A DNA stretch of 64,000 nt from an uncultured Flavobacteriaceae bacterium (GCA_938073895.1 CALJFB010000015.1:1-64000), one strand, 5' to 3'. Shown: positions 42,009 through 51,509, counted from the stretch's first letter. Notes: a model not told the origin generated them from the letters alone. Numbers and translations: made by a program.

Positions 42009-42102
42009 TAATCAAATTTTTTGGTTTTCTATTGTCGTATTTGTGTGCGTTATATTTTGGGCTTTTACAATGATTAAGGCTTACAATAATTCAGATAAAT
42101 AA
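41998..42102 (+). CDS. 34-residue membrane peptide
   Basis: ATG at 41998 and TAA at 42100-42102 enclose 34 codons in another frame, overlapping the preceding ORF by 11 bases. The product is MESNNQIFWF followed by one hydrophobic helix to about residue 25 and a polar tail. The stop/start overlap is typical of coupled genes, but its length makes the call tentative. Confidence 0.5.
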   Translation: MESNNQIFWFSIVVFVCVIFWAFTMIKAYNNSDK

Positions 42103-42163
42103 TTAGACTTACTAACTTAAAAATCAGCTTAGCTTAAACAAATAGCATTGTTATTAGATAATT

Positions 42164-42584
42164 ATGAAGCTTTTAAAAGCATTCATATTTAAAGGTAATA
42201 TGGTAGATATCTCTATAAGTGTTATTTTTTGAGTTTCATTTAATAAAGTAATAGATGTTTTATTAACAAAGTATTCTTGCCACCATTATCTATAATTATT
42301 GACGGTTTAAATTATTAAGATAAACGTTGAATTTTAAGAGAAGCAACATTAAACAAAAATAAATCTGTAAAAATTCAAGAAGTTGCAGTTTATTTCGGGA
42401 AATTGCTTAACGTGTTTAGCCTTTTATATAATTACAATAACGGTTTTTGTTATAGTAAAAGGTATAAATAGATTGAAATATAAATTAGTAAAACCCAAAA
42501 GATATAGAGTTGCTAACTAATCTTAACGATTTAATGGAAAATCAAAATATATTATTGGCTAAATTAAACCAGGAAAATGGGTAA
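42164..42584 (+). pseudogene. mscL: Decayed mscL (large mechanosensitive channel)
   Basis: The first 22 codons encode MKLLKAFIFKGNMVDISISVIF, matching the start of MscL, then a TGA replaces an expected Gly codon (42230-42232) and the frame continues VSFNKVIDVLLTK. The homology moves to other frames: FLPPLSIIIDGLNY, then TITVFVIVKGINRLKYKL (the second helix), then LNDLMENQNILL (the C-terminal helical bundle). At least two stops and three frame changes are needed, so the gene is dead. It ends within the start of the small basic ORF at 42577. An MscS-type gene at 34443 could take over osmotic protection. Confidence 0.8.
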
Positions 42585-42729
42585 AACAGGACGCGAAAAA
42601 AACACCAAAAACAAAGCGAAACACTCCAAATTAATGGACAAGAAATTAAATAAGAAAAAGCAAGAAGAAGCTTTGCGTAAAGCAAGATTAAAAGAAATTA
42701 TCCAGAAAGCAAATCAGAGTAAAGCCTAA
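42577..42729 (+). CDS. 50-residue basic protein
   Basis: ATG at 42577, TAA at 42727-42729. The product begins MGKTGREKNTKNKAKHSK and is almost entirely Lys, Arg, Glu, Gln, Asn and Ala, with predicted single-helix character. Similar small highly basic proteins occur in other flavobacteria, as far as I recall, which supports a real gene. It may bind RNA or DNA. Its ATG lies within the last codons of the mscL remnant, and rlmF begins 97 bases downstream. Confidence 0.6.
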   Translation: MGKTGREKNTKNKAKHSKLMDKKLNKKKQEEALRKARLKEIIQKANQSKA

Positions 42730-42826
42730 AATAATACAACCTAATTAGTTCAAAATGAAATTAGTATTAGTAAAATCTAATTTTTTAACTAACTTCAAAA
42801 AATAATTAACACTAAATTTAAAACGA

Positions 42827-43714
42827 TTGAATTCTAATAATCCGCATATAAATAATTACGATTTAAAAAAGTTAGCAAAAAAAACACCTGAATTAAAGGA
42901 TTTTATGTTTGTTAACGACTACGGAACTGAGACTATAGATTTTTCTAAAGCCGAAGCTGTTAAAACACTTAATAAAGCATTATTAAGATCTCATTATGCA
43001 GTAAAACATTGGGATTTTCCAGATGCACATTTGTGTCCACCAATTCCTAGTCGTGTAGATTATTTATTCGAGCTAAATGATGTACTTACAGCTTCAAATT
43101 TAGGCCAAAATGCCAAAATACTTGATATTGGTACAGGTGCAACTTGTATTTATCCATTACTAGGACAAGCACAATTTGGTTGGAGTTTTATTGCATCAGA
43201 TGCAGATAAGAAAGCCATAGAAGTGGCTAAAAAAATTGTAGATAAGAACGATTTATCAGAAAAGATTAAAATTCGTTTTCAAGCAAATCCACAGCACATA
43301 TTACAGCATATTTTAAAAGACGATGAAAAAATTACAGCTTCGGTTTGTAATCCACCTTTTTATACAACCGAAGAAGAAGCAATAAAGGCAACTCAGAAAA
43401 AATGGCGTGGTTTAAAGAAAGAAGAAAACCAACGTAATTTCTCTGGTAAAGCTAACGAATTATGGTACAAAGGTGGCGAAAAAGCTTTTATTCAGAATTA
43501 TATTTACGACAGTCATTTAGTTAAAACACAATGTGCTTGGTTTACAACTTTAGTTTCTAATAAAGACTTGTTAAGACCTTTAAAAGTAGTTCTTAAAAAT
43601 TACGACCCACAGCAAGTAAAAGTAATTAAAATGACACTTGGAAAAAAGGTAAGTCATATGCTTTTATGGACCTATTTATCTGAAGATGAATTAAAAACTT
43701 TTGAAACCAATTAA
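42827..43714 (+). CDS. rlmF: 23S rRNA (adenine1618-N6)-methyltransferase
   Basis: A 295-residue SAM-dependent enzyme methylating A1618 (E. coli numbering) of 23S rRNA. SAM motif I is DIGTGA (100-105) and the catalytic NPPF motif is at 175-178, as in N6-adenine methyltransferases. The N-terminal part (PELKDFMFVNDYGTE, ALLRSHYAVKHWDFPDAHLCP) matches RlmF. The start is a TTG at 42827, since E. coli RlmF also has residues before this block and no upstream ATG exists. It is followed by bshB1 after 3 bases. Confidence 0.93.
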   Translation: MNSNNPHINNYDLKKLAKKTPELKDFMFVNDYGTETIDFSKAEAVKTLNKALLRSHYAVKHWDFPDAHLCPPIPSRVDYLFELNDVLTASNLGQNAKILDIGTGATCIYPLLGQAQFGWSFIASDADKKAIEVAKKIVDKNDLSEKIKIRFQANPQHILQHILKDDEKITASVCNPPFYTTEEEAIKATQKKWRGLKKEENQRNFSGKANELWYKGGEKAFIQNYIYDSHLVKTQCAWFTTLVSNKDLLRPLKVVLKNYDPQQVKVIKMTLGKKVSHMLLWTYLSEDELKTFETN

Positions 43715-43717
43715 GTC

Positions 43718-44434
43718 ATGAAATTAGATATTTTAGCATTTGGAGCTCATCCAGACGATGTAGAGTTAGGTTGCGGCGCAACAATAGCCAAAGAAGTAGC
43801 TAATGGTAAAAAAGTTGGTATTATAGATCTAACTAAAGGCGAATTAGGAACTCGCGGTACAGAGTTTACGCGCAAAGAAGAAGCTACAAATGCAGCTAAA
43901 ATATTAGGTGTTAAAGTTAGAGAAAATTTAGGCTTTGCTGATGGTTTTTTTATTAACGATAAAGCACATCAGTTAGAAATTATAAAAATGATACGAAAGT
44001 ATCAACCAGAAATAGTATTATGTAATGCTATAGACGATAGACATATAGATCACGCAAAAGGTAGCCAATTAGTAAGTGATGCTTCTTTTTTAAGTGGACT
44101 TGTAAAAATTGAAACCAAAGTAGAAGGTAAGCTACAAGATAAATGGCGACCAAAAACTGTTTACCATTATATACAATGGAAATCTATTGAGCCAGATTTT
44201 GTTATAGATGTTACTGGATATATGGCGCAAAAAAAAGAAAGTGTATTAGCTTATAAAACACAATTTTTTGATCCTAATAGCAAAGAGCCAGAAACTCCAA
44301 TTACAAGCAAGAATTTTAGTGATAGCATAGATTATAGAGCAAGAGATCTAGGCCGATTAATAAACTGTGAATATGCAGAAGGCTTTACATCAGAACGTTA
44401 TGTAGCTACTGAAACTTTATTTAATTTAAAGTAA
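43718..44434 (+). CDS. bshB1: Bacillithiol biosynthesis deacetylase BshB1
   Basis: A 238-residue zinc deacetylase of the PIG-L family that removes acetyl from GlcNAc-malate in bacillithiol synthesis. The zinc motif AHPDDVELGCG is at 10-20, with TKGELGTRGT and the conserved DDRHIDHAKGS following, which distinguish the BshB1 branch. Length is normal. It is directly downstream of rlmF (3 bases). Bacillithiol is the usual low-molecular thiol of many Bacteroidota. Confidence 0.93.
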   Translation: MKLDILAFGAHPDDVELGCGATIAKEVANGKKVGIIDLTKGELGTRGTEFTRKEEATNAAKILGVKVRENLGFADGFFINDKAHQLEIIKMIRKYQPEIVLCNAIDDRHIDHAKGSQLVSDASFLSGLVKIETKVEGKLQDKWRPKTVYHYIQWKSIEPDFVIDVTGYMAQKKESVLAYKTQFFDPNSKEPETPITSKNFSDSIDYRARDLGRLINCEYAEGFTSERYVATETLFNLK

Positions 44435-44453
44435 AAAAATTATTAAAAAATGC

Positions 44454-44483
44454 TTGCAATATTTAATAAAAGAACTAAATTTG
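44454..44483 (+). promoter_or_regulatory. tRNA-His promoter, Bacteroidota type
   Basis: TTG at 44454-44456, 19 bases, TAAATTTG at 44476-44483. The block GCTTGCAATATT at 44452-44463 and the distance to the -7 element are the same as in front of tRNA-Met (2266-2295), which suggests a shared strong promoter form for tRNA genes. Confidence 0.82.
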
Positions 44484-44509
44484 CACTCGCACTTATAAAG
44501 TGTTTAAAT

Positions 44510-44584
44510 GGTGATTGTAGCTCAGTTGGTTAGAGCATCGGTTTGTGGTACCGAGGGTCGCGGGTTCGAATCCCGTCTTTCACC
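44510..44584 (+). tRNA. tRNA-His (GTG)
   Basis: A cloverleaf with the extra 5' G of tRNA-His (44510) opposite C at position 73, D-stem GCTC/GAGC, anticodon loop TTGTGGT with anticodon GTG, and a standard T-arm GCGGG TTCGAAT CCCGT. Two T-T oppositions occur in the acceptor stem. CCA is not fully encoded. A promoter and a strong terminator enclose it. Confidence 0.95.
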
Positions 44585-44591
44585 CAAAAGC

Positions 44592-44623
44592 AAAAAGCTT
44601 CTCTGAAAAGAGAAGCTTTTTTT
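44592..44623 (+). terminator. Terminator of tRNA-His
   Basis: A 13-base perfect stem (44592-44604 with 44609-44621), GAAA tetraloop and T-tract to 44623, placed 7 bases after the tRNA. Confidence 0.92.
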
Positions 44624-44674
44624 GTGGCATTAAATTAATTTTATATTTAAAGTATATTACATTCTCATAAATAT

Positions 44675-44705
44675 AAAAAGCTTAAAAATAAATTTTAAGC
44701 TTTTT
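44675..44705 (-). terminator. Terminator of the PEGA-like lipoprotein gene
   Basis: A 13-base perfect stem (44675-44687 with 44693-44705) and 5-base loop, 66 bases after the stop of the minus-strand gene at 44772. Between the two hairpins (44624-44674) there is no gene. Confidence 0.65.
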
Positions 44706-44771
44706 ATAATAGTGTTTAAATTTATTTAAATAAATTTAAACACTTAATAGACTCGGTTTATTACTAGTTTA

Positions 44772-45203
44772 TTATCCTTTGCACTCAGAATAATCTACTG
44801 TAAATTTGTAATCTTTGGTAGACAACTTATCTATATTTGGATTATTTTTATGGTCAGGTTTGTAAGCTGCTCCAGTTGCTAAATCAACACCAATACCAAT
44901 AAAACCAAAAGAGAAAGCACTTAAAATAAAGTTACCTGTTCTAAATTTTTTATTAAATTCTTGAGTTTTAGGTTGACATTTGTCTTGTTTCACTTCAATT
45001 TTTAATGGTTCATTTCTTTTAAATGAAGTTGTAACTTCTCCAGTTCCAATCTTTTCGCCATTGGCATAAATTTCAGCATTTGGATGATCTTTTACTGTAA
45101 TGTTGGCATTATACTTACTTCCTCCAAACATAACGCCACAACTTGACAATAATAGTGAAGAAGACATAGTAATTGCTGTAATTAATAAAGTGCTTTTTTT
45201 CAT
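44772..45203 (-). CDS. PEGA-like lipoprotein
   Basis: A 143-residue protein with a lipoprotein signal (LLLSSCG, Cys22). The mature N-terminal part (about 33-80) reads like a PEGA-type beta domain, with HPNAEIYANGEKIGTG. A hydrophobic segment follows (FILSAFSFGFIGIGVDLATG, about 94-113), which resembles glycine-zipper sequences. Two cysteines (CQPK and the C-terminal SECKG) could form a disulfide. The role is unknown; such proteins usually sit in the outer membrane or periplasm. It is a single gene with its own terminator. Confidence 0.78.
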   Translation of the reverse strand: MKKSTLLITAITMSSSLLLSSCGVMFGGSKYNANITVKDHPNAEIYANGEKIGTGEVTTSFKRNEPLKIEVKQDKCQPKTQEFNKKFRTGNFILSAFSFGFIGIGVDLATGAAYKPDHKNNPNIDKLSTKDYKFTVDYSECKG

Positions 45204-45265
45204 AAAATAGATTGTTTTAATTTAGGATAACTAATTTTTGGTAATATTAAGTATATTTAATCATG

Positions 45266-47434
45266 TTAAAAATAAGAAAAAATAGTGTTTATTAATATAT
45301 ATATCATCTTAATTTTATGCGACTTCGTTTTTTCCAGAACACTTAGTGCTAAACGTATTTTAAAATAGTCCATTTGCTCGTTATAATAGTCAAAATAAGG
45401 CTTTAGAGCAGTTGGGTTGTCTAATTCTATTTTTGCTTTATGAATAGCTTCTACATCAGATTTTGTTATAAAGTTGTAGATGTTTATTGGTTTTCCTTCT
45501 AAAAAGAGTTTAGCTATGTGAGAATAAATAGTAGGTGTTTTTAATTTTCGTTGAATAGAGATTTCTTCAATACTTAAACCTTTTTTATATAAATCATAGG
45601 TTACTAAATGTGTGTCTGATTTTTTTACAGTTTTCTTTTTAGAGCCAATAAAATCTAATATTTCGGCAATAAACTCTTCGCCATAAACTTCTAATTTGCG
45701 TTGTCCAACTCCCGAAATAGTTAAAAAGTCGTCTTCACTCATTGGTCTGACTTGTTCCATTTCTTTTAAAGTAGCATCGCTAAATATTAAGTATGCTGGA
45801 ATATTTTCTTCCAAAGAAATTTTATACCTAAGCTTGCGTAAACGTTCAAATAAACTATTAGTTTTAGTACTTTTTGGTGCCGTTGTTTTTGTTTTATTTT
45901 TTGCTAATTCCTTGTATGCAACAGGTTGTGTTAAAGAAATTTTAGTGCCATTAAATAAAATACTATTTGCAAATTCTGTTAATTGTAGAGCATTATTTTT
46001 ATGAAATGCAATTTCGCATGCACCTTGATTGGCTAATTGAATTATAAAATGTTGCCAATGATTCCAAGAAATATCTTTTCCAATACCAAAAGTTCTAATT
46101 TTATTTAATCCTTTTTCTAATACATTAGCATTTTGTGCACCTCGCAAAACATCTATAATTGTTCCTGTTGCTTCGGTTTCTTTAACTCTATAAATAGCTG
46201 ATAGAATTTTCTGAGCAATTAATGTTCCATCAAAAAACTGTGGTGGATTTTTACAAACGTCGCAATTACCACAGTTATCTTGGAGTAATTCTCCAAAATA
46301 ACTTAATAGAATTTTTCTACGGCAGGTAGTAGCTTCGCTAAATTGTTTCATTCGGTCTAATTTTGCAATCTGCACGTCTTCGTTACTGGCACCAGATGCA
46401 AATTTTCTAAGTTGAATTACATCTGCATAACTATGAAACAATACGGCTTTTGCTTTTAATCCATCTCTACCTGCACGTCCAATTTCTTGATAATAACCTT
46501 CTATATTTTTTGGCATATTATGATGAATAACCCAACGTACGTTAGATTTATCTATTCCCATACCAAAAGCTACAGTTGCACAAACTATTTGAGTTTTATC
46601 GTAAATAAAATCTTCTTGAACTCTGGAACGATCTTCAAAACTCATTCCTGCATGATAAGCGTCGGAATTTATTCCATTTTGATTTAGTTTTTTTGCTATT
46701 TGCTCTGTGTTTTTACGACTTAAACAGTATACAATTCCAGATTGTCCTGGATGCTGATTTATAAATCTAACAATTTGGTTAGCTCTTCCATCTGCAGGTC
46801 TAATTTCTAATTCAATATTTGCTCTATCAAAAGACGAAATAAATTGTTTAGCATTTGGAACTTTTAGCTGGTTTAAAATATCTTGTCTTGTAGCTTTATC
46901 TGCAGTTGCTGTTAGGGCAATAACTGGTGTATTTGGTAATATTTTCTTTAAAAAACTAAGTTCTTGGTAACTTGGTCTAAAATCGTGTCCCCAACTGGAT
47001 ATACAATGTGCTTCGTCTATAGCAACACAACTTATATAAGTTTCATTTATAATATTTTGCAATCCTGCTAAACTTTCTGGAGCTACATATAAAAGCTTTA
47101 AATCTTTTTTTAAAACACGTTCTATAATAGATTGTTGTATGTCTGACGATTGACTACTATTATAATAACTAGCTTTTATTCCATTGGCATTTAATCCATC
47201 GACTTGATCTTTCATTAAGGCAATTAATGGCGAAATAACTAAGGTTAATCCTTCAAAAATTAATGCAGGTAATTGAAAACAAATCGATTTTCCGCCACCA
47301 GTTGGCATAATAACCAAGGTGTCTTTTTTATCTAATAAGTTGGTGATTATATCTTCTTGTTGGCCACGAAAACTATCGTATCCAAAATGTGTTTTTAAGT
47401 GTTTTAGAAGTATATCTAAGGTAACTTTGGGCAT
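45266..47434 (-). CDS. recQ: DNA helicase RecQ (long form with HRDC)
   Basis: A 722-residue helicase. Walker A is PTGGGKS (44-50) and DEAH is at 140-143, followed by [11 protein letters not shown]. Zinc-binding cysteines occur in TTCRRKIL and CGNCDVC. The winged-helix region follows, and an HRDC domain lies about 525-595 ([33 protein letters not shown]). The last about 120 residues resemble a helicase-associated HTH ([19 protein letters not shown]). It is the fuller paralogue of the RecQ at 5758-7659. It ends within a hydrophobic-looking tail that seems nonconserved. Confidence 0.95.
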   Translation of the reverse strand: MPKVTLDILLKHLKTHFGYDSFRGQQEDIITNLLDKKDTLVIMPTGGGKSICFQLPALIFEGLTLVISPLIALMKDQVDGLNANGIKASYYNSSQSSDIQQSIIERVLKKDLKLLYVAPESLAGLQNIINETYISCVAIDEAHCISSWGHDFRPSYQELSFLKKILPNTPVIALTATADKATRQDILNQLKVPNAKQFISSFDRANIELEIRPADGRANQIVRFINQHPGQSGIVYCLSRKNTEQIAKKLNQNGINSDAYHAGMSFEDRSRVQEDFIYDKTQIVCATVAFGMGIDKSNVRWVIHHNMPKNIEGYYQEIGRAGRDGLKAKAVLFHSYADVIQLRKFASGASNEDVQIAKLDRMKQFSEATTCRRKILLSYFGELLQDNCGNCDVCKNPPQFFDGTLIAQKILSAIYRVKETEATGTIIDVLRGAQNANVLEKGLNKIRTFGIGKDISWNHWQHFIIQLANQGACEIAFHKNNALQLTEFANSILFNGTKISLTQPVAYKELAKNKTKTTAPKSTKTNSLFERLRKLRYKISLEENIPAYLIFSDATLKEMEQVRPMSEDDFLTISGVGQRKLEVYGEEFIAEILDFIGSKKKTVKKSDTHLVTYDLYKKGLSIEEISIQRKLKTPTIYSHIAKLFLEGKPINIYNFITKSDVEAIHKAKIELDNPTALKPYFDYYNEQMDYFKIRLALSVLEKTKSHKIKMIYILINTIFSYF

Positions 47435-47435
47435 A

Positions 47436-47726
47436 TTAATTTAAGACTTTAAAGGCAAATAGTAGAAGTAGTACAGATATAACTGAAACAAAAAAGGTAA
47501 GGTTAAAAATAGATTTATCTGCTACCTTTTTTTTAACTAAATCTACAATTAGCCAAATAGGAATTGCTACTATTAATAGTATAACAGGAATAGTTAGTAA
47601 TTCTCCAATAATTTGATGCCATTGCGCTTTAACTTGATTAACATACATAAAAAGTGTTAATAGTATAAATAGAAAAGCAAAAAAAGCTAAACCTAATCTT
47701 ATAAATTCTAATTTAAGTTTTGTCAT
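47436..47726 (-). CDS. Small membrane protein of unknown function
   Basis: A 96-residue protein with three hydrophobic helices (about 9-28, 40-61 and 73-94) and positively charged loops. No domain is recognised. It overlaps the formimidoylglutamase stop by one base (TAATG) and is followed by recQ after one base, so the three genes form one operon even though their functions seem unrelated. Confidence 0.72.
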   Translation of the reverse strand: MTKLKLEFIRLGLAFFAFLFILLTLFMYVNQVKAQWHQIIGELLTIPVILLIVAIPIWLIVDLVKKKVADKSIFNLTFFVSVISVLLLLFAFKVLN

Positions 47727-48748
47727 TATATAGTATAATTGGCGTTAATAAAATCTAATATAAAATAGGATAGGAGTTTACCAACTTGTTTTTGATTTTT
47801 TTTTGTGCAAGAAGCTTCGCAAATATGAAAATAACTTAGGTTATTAAATTTAGAAAAATGATTAATAAACTGTCTAGTTTGCGTAACCGAAAATCCGCTT
47901 GGTGTTTGTGCACTACTATTTACATTAATTATGGCATCGCAATCTAGTTCTAATCCAAAATTAGATTTTGTACAATGTTTTTCGGCTTGATATAATGCTT
48001 TTTCAAAAGATATTTCGTTTCTAACTTCTAAAGCTTCAAAGGTATTAAAATCTAAAGTTTCGTCTTCATTTAAAATATTTAAAACATCATTTTGTATGTA
48101 GTTTTCGTGTAATCCAAACATAAAATAATTGTTTAAAAATCCTTCGTGTTTAGCATAACTAAAGCCATTTCCGCTATGTCTGCCTTCAATAGGTCTAAAA
48201 TCTGTATGCGCATCAAAATTTATGGCATTTATAGGATAATTTAACGCTAAAGCTGTTCCTTTTAAATTGCCATAGGCATTGTTGTGTCCGCCACCAATAA
48301 TAATTGGTGTTTTTCCGGCTTTAACAATTTCGTAAATCAAAGTGGTTACATCTTTATCTATAATTTCTACTAAGCGTCTAGCTTTTTTTAAATCTGTTGG
48401 ATTATCTAAGTTTAAATTTTTTAATTGCTCTTGAAGTTCTGGATAAGCTAATTGTCCCAAAATTAATACGTTTTCTGGCTTAGAATACGAGTTACTTTGC
48501 GTATTTAATAACACTTTTAGCGTGGCATTAAATGTTTTATAAGCTTTAGAAAAACCAAGATTTGCTTGAATTCCTATAGTTTCAGATATACCAATTAACA
48601 CATACTTAACATCTGTTTTTAAAATTTCAGCGTTATAAGACGTATTATTGGGAGCACATTTTACAAGTTCTCCAAATTTAGTTTCTTTATTTCTTGTAGA
48701 AATAAGCTTTTTTCGATCTGTTTCAGTAAATAAAACAAGGTTTTTCAT
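47726..48748 (-). CDS. hutG: Formimidoylglutamase (arginase family)
   Basis: A 340-residue manganese hydrolase of the ureohydrolase family. Metal-binding motifs are GGGHNNAYGN (about 150-159), NFDAHTDFR and LELDCDAI, corresponding to the H, DxHxD and DxD sets of arginase. In flavobacteria this branch is annotated as formimidoylglutamase, the last step of one histidine-degradation route. The nearby hutI gene (49867-51102) supports that reading, although the two are separated by an unrelated plus-strand gene. An arginase or agmatinase activity is the alternative. Confidence 0.85.
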   Translation of the reverse strand: MKNLVLFTETDRKKLISTRNKETKFGELVKCAPNNTSYNAEILKTDVKYVLIGISETIGIQANLGFSKAYKTFNATLKVLLNTQSNSYSKPENVLILGQLAYPELQEQLKNLNLDNPTDLKKARRLVEIIDKDVTTLIYEIVKAGKTPIIIGGGHNNAYGNLKGTALALNYPINAINFDAHTDFRPIEGRHSGNGFSYAKHEGFLNNYFMFGLHENYIQNDVLNILNEDETLDFNTFEALEVRNEISFEKALYQAEKHCTKSNFGLELDCDAIINVNSSAQTPSGFSVTQTRQFINHFSKFNNLSYFHICEASCTKKNQKQVGKLLSYFILDFINANYTI

Positions 48749-48835
48749 GGCATTATAAATAAAGAAATAAAATTACACTTTTAAATTAACTATTCAACAA
48801 AAAACACTTAAGTTTAACCTATAAAAATCAATATT

Positions 48836-49720
48836 ATGTTAGAGAACAAAAGTAACAATAGATTAAAAGTCTTATTAGGAATATTATTAGCTTTATTAAT
48901 AATAGTAGGCTATTTTTCTTTCGATTTATATACTACAAACAAAGAAAATGTAATTGAATTAACCGCAGAAAAAGAAGCCGTTTTAAGCGATTTAAATCTG
49001 ATGCAAACACGATTAGCAGCGGCAACAAGCGAAAACAATATTACTAACAATAATCTAGCGTTAGCTCGCGAACGTGTAAAAGGATTAATAGATTCTTTAC
49101 AAATGAGTACAACTAACGTAAAGAATTTAAGAAGTTACGTTTCTAAATACAAGGCATTACAAAAACAAATGACGTCTATATTAAAAGAAAACGACTTGTT
49201 GAAAACCAAAAATAAGCTACTTGCTACATCTTTAGACAGTACAAATGTACAATTAAAAGAACGTAAATTATTAGGCGATTCTTTAATAACACAAAATAAT
49301 GCTTTAGTAAATGTAGTAGAATCTGCAAGTGTTTTAAACACAGCCAAACTAAAAGCCGAAGGTGTAATTGTTAGGAATTCCGGAAAAATAAAAGTAACAG
49401 ATAAAGCTAGACGAAGCGATAAATTACGTGTTTGTTTTACCGTAACTAAAAATAGCTTGGTAAAATCTGGAGATAAAGCTTTTTTTGTTCAAGTTATGGA
49501 TCCTAGTAATAATATTTTAGGTGAAAATGAAAAAGTAGCTTTTGGTAAGCAAATACTAAACTACTCTTTAATTAGTACATTTAATTACGCTTCAAAAGAT
49601 TTGGATATTTGTGAATATATTATAAAAAGTGAAAAAGAAGATTTTAAAGCAGGAAATTATAAGGTAAATATTTTTGATAAAAACAGATTGGTATCTTCTT
49701 CTATGTTTGTACTAGATTAG
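48836..49720 (+). CDS. Membrane-anchored coiled-coil protein of unknown function
   Basis: A 294-residue protein with a single transmembrane helix (about 9-29), then a long coiled coil rich in Leu, Lys, Asn and Glu (about 38-170), and a C-terminal globular beta-rich domain (about 185-294) with VCFTVTKNSLVKSGDKAFFVQVMDP-type strands (not enzyme-like). Many flavobacteria carry such a protein. The coiled coil suggests a trimeric or dimeric periplasmic stalk. It is divergent from hutG and has a strong terminator. Confidence 0.75.
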   Translation: MLENKSNNRLKVLLGILLALLIIVGYFSFDLYTTNKENVIELTAEKEAVLSDLNLMQTRLAAATSENNITNNNLALARERVKGLIDSLQMSTTNVKNLRSYVSKYKALQKQMTSILKENDLLKTKNKLLATSLDSTNVQLKERKLLGDSLITQNNALVNVVESASVLNTAKLKAEGVIVRNSGKIKVTDKARRSDKLRVCFTVTKNSLVKSGDKAFFVQVMDPSNNILGENEKVAFGKQILNYSLISTFNYASKDLDICEYIIKSEKEDFKAGNYKVNIFDKNRLVSSSMFVLD

Positions 49721-49738
49721 TAAATGTGTTATAATTTT

Positions 49739-49782
49739 AAAGCTCGAATTAAGGCTATTTTACTAGCTTTTATTCGAGCTTT
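49739..49782. terminator. Bidirectional terminator between coiled-coil gene and hutI
   Basis: A long stem, 11 perfect pairs outside (49739-49749 with 49772-49782) and an extra imperfect helix inside, closed by about 6 loop bases. T-runs follow on the plus strand. It can serve both the plus-strand gene and the convergent hutI gene. Confidence 0.88.
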
Positions 49783-49866
49783 TTTTATATGTTAGATTTA
49801 GTGTTGTAATATTTACTTAGAAATTTTACACTATTAGTTACTATTTATTTAAGACTAAAATAAGCA

Positions 49867-51102
49867 TTAAACAACTTCTCCATTTATAATAACGTGTTCT
49901 ATGCAGTTTTCTCCAAAGGCATAAGGTAAATAGTTGTAGTTTTCTATAGGCGTTGTTATTATTAGGTTTGCCTTTTTACCTTTTGTAATACTTCCGTATT
50001 TGTTAGAAATTTCCATTGCGTAAGCACCATTTAATGTCGCGGCATTTATAGCTTCTTCTGGCGTTAATTTCATTTTAATACAAGCAGTACTTACTACAAA
50101 ATTCATATTTCCACTTGGTGTAGATCCAGGATTAAAATCTGTTGCAAGTGCTACTGGTAAACCAGCATTTAAAAGTTGTCTTGCTGGTGTATATGGAATA
50201 CTTAAAAAGTACGAGCAAGAAGGTAAAGCTACTGGCATTGTATTGCTGTTTTGAAGTGCTTCTATATCATTTGTAGTTAGTTCTTCTAAATGATCTACGC
50301 TAACCGCATTATGCGCTACAGCTAATTTTACGCCACCAAAACTATTAAATTGATTAACGTGTATTTTAGATTTTAAACCATACTGCATTCCAGCTTCCAT
50401 AATTCGTTTTGTATCGTCTAAATCGAAGTAGCCTTTTTCGCAAAAGACATCTATATAATCTGCTAAGTCTTCGGCTTTAATTTGAGGTAACATATCGTTA
50501 ATAATATGATCTAAATAGCCCGATTTATTGTTTTTAAATTCTGTTGGTACTGCGTGAGCACCAAGAAAAGTTGCTTTAATCTTAATGTTTTGCTCCTTTT
50601 TTAATCGTTTTATAACACGCAGCATTTTAAGTTCTGCTTCTAAAGTTAAACCATAACCAGATTTAATTTCTAAAGCGCCAGTTCCTAATTTTATAAGTTG
50701 TTTTACTCGTTGAAGTGATTGTTGGTATAAATCGTTTTCGGTTGTATTTTGAAGTGTTTTAGCCGAGTTTAAAATTCCGCCACCACGATTTGCAATATCT
50801 TCGTAACTTAAACCATTAATTCTGTCTGCAAATTCCTGAACTCTATTTCCTGCATAAACAACATGTGTGTGAGAATCGCACCAAGTTGGCATAACTATTT
50901 TTCCAGTAGCATCTATTATAGTTTCTGCTTTGGTAGAGAAACAATCTTCCATTTTACCAAAATCTACAATAGTATCGTTTTTAATTAAAAGATAAGCGTT
51001 CTCAATTAGTGGTAAGGTTTTCATTTCCTGACCAGAAACCTTTAAAACGTTGGCTTCTCTAATTTGAATTAATTGTTTTATGTTGATGATTAGTGTGGTC
51101 AT
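49867..51102 (-). CDS. hutI: Imidazolonepropionase
   Basis: A 411-residue metallo-hydrolase of the amidohydrolase superfamily, opening imidazolone-propionate to formimidoylglutamate in histidine breakdown. The metal site begins DSHTH (76-80), with VVYAGNR after it, and FLGAHAVPTEF, SKIHVNQFNS and SVDHLEEL (three further metal or substrate histidines) are present, with LATDFNPGSTPSGN near the end. Length is normal. The product is the substrate of the formimidoylglutamase encoded at 47726-48748. Confidence 0.94.
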   Translation of the reverse strand: MTTLIINIKQLIQIREANVLKVSGQEMKTLPLIENAYLLIKNDTIVDFGKMEDCFSTKAETIIDATGKIVMPTWCDSHTHVVYAGNRVQEFADRINGLSYEDIANRGGGILNSAKTLQNTTENDLYQQSLQRVKQLIKLGTGALEIKSGYGLTLEAELKMLRVIKRLKKEQNIKIKATFLGAHAVPTEFKNNKSGYLDHIINDMLPQIKAEDLADYIDVFCEKGYFDLDDTKRIMEAGMQYGLKSKIHVNQFNSFGGVKLAVAHNAVSVDHLEELTTNDIEALQNSNTMPVALPSCSYFLSIPYTPARQLLNAGLPVALATDFNPGSTPSGNMNFVVSTACIKMKLTPEEAINAATLNGAYAMEISNKYGSITKGKKANLIITTPIENYNYLPYAFGENCIEHVIINGEVV

Positions 51103-51105
51103 AAA

Positions 51106-51384
51106 TTAAATTTTAAAATCGGTTAAAGCAATGCCAATTGTAATATAAATAGTAAATAAAATACCAAATATTGAAACAATCCAATTGTACTTTTTAATGG
51201 CTAAATGAGTTAAAAAGTAGAGTAGTAGTGTTATTACACAAAAAAATAAAGGCAACCAAACTACAATTATAGCTGCCATTCCTGCGCCAGAATAATCTAA
51301 ATTAAAGGCAATTACTTGTGTTAACAAGCCTACAATTATAATTGTGATGTAGTTATATGTTTTGTTATTTAAATGGCGCATCAT
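51106..51384 (-). CDS. Small membrane protein of unknown function
   Basis: A 92-residue protein with three hydrophobic helices (about 10-30, 34-58 and 66-87). No named family is recognised. It begins just upstream of hutI (3 bases between its stop and the hutI start), so it is in the same transcript. Either of the two adjacent ATG codons at 51384 and 51381 can be the start. Confidence 0.7.
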   Translation of the reverse strand: MMRHLNNKTYNYITIIIVGLLTQVIAFNLDYSGAGMAAIIVVWLPLFFCVITLLLYFLTHLAIKKYNWIVSIFGILFTIYITIGIALTDFKI

Positions 51385-51482
51385 AAGTGTAAAAGTAAAG
51401 AAATTTTATGTTTTTGGATCTATGAATTGAAAGACAAATTATGAATGGTTTTCTAAACAAATCATTTAAAAAAAAGTAAAAA

Positions 51483-51509
51483 AAACGCCACATAAAATAT
51501 GCAGCGTTT
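51483..51509 (-). terminator. Terminator of fumC
   Basis: A hairpin with AAACGC/GCGTTT outer arms (51483-51488 with 51504-51509) and a weaker inner helix; the minus strand continues with T-runs (complement of 51471-51485). It is 21 bases past the fumC stop. Confidence 0.65.

Noticed and set aside
44510-44584. tRNA-His as a pseudogene because of two T-T oppositions in the acceptor stem
   Set aside because: All other features, including the extra 5' G, canonical T-loop, promoter and terminator, are intact; the oppositions seem common in this family.
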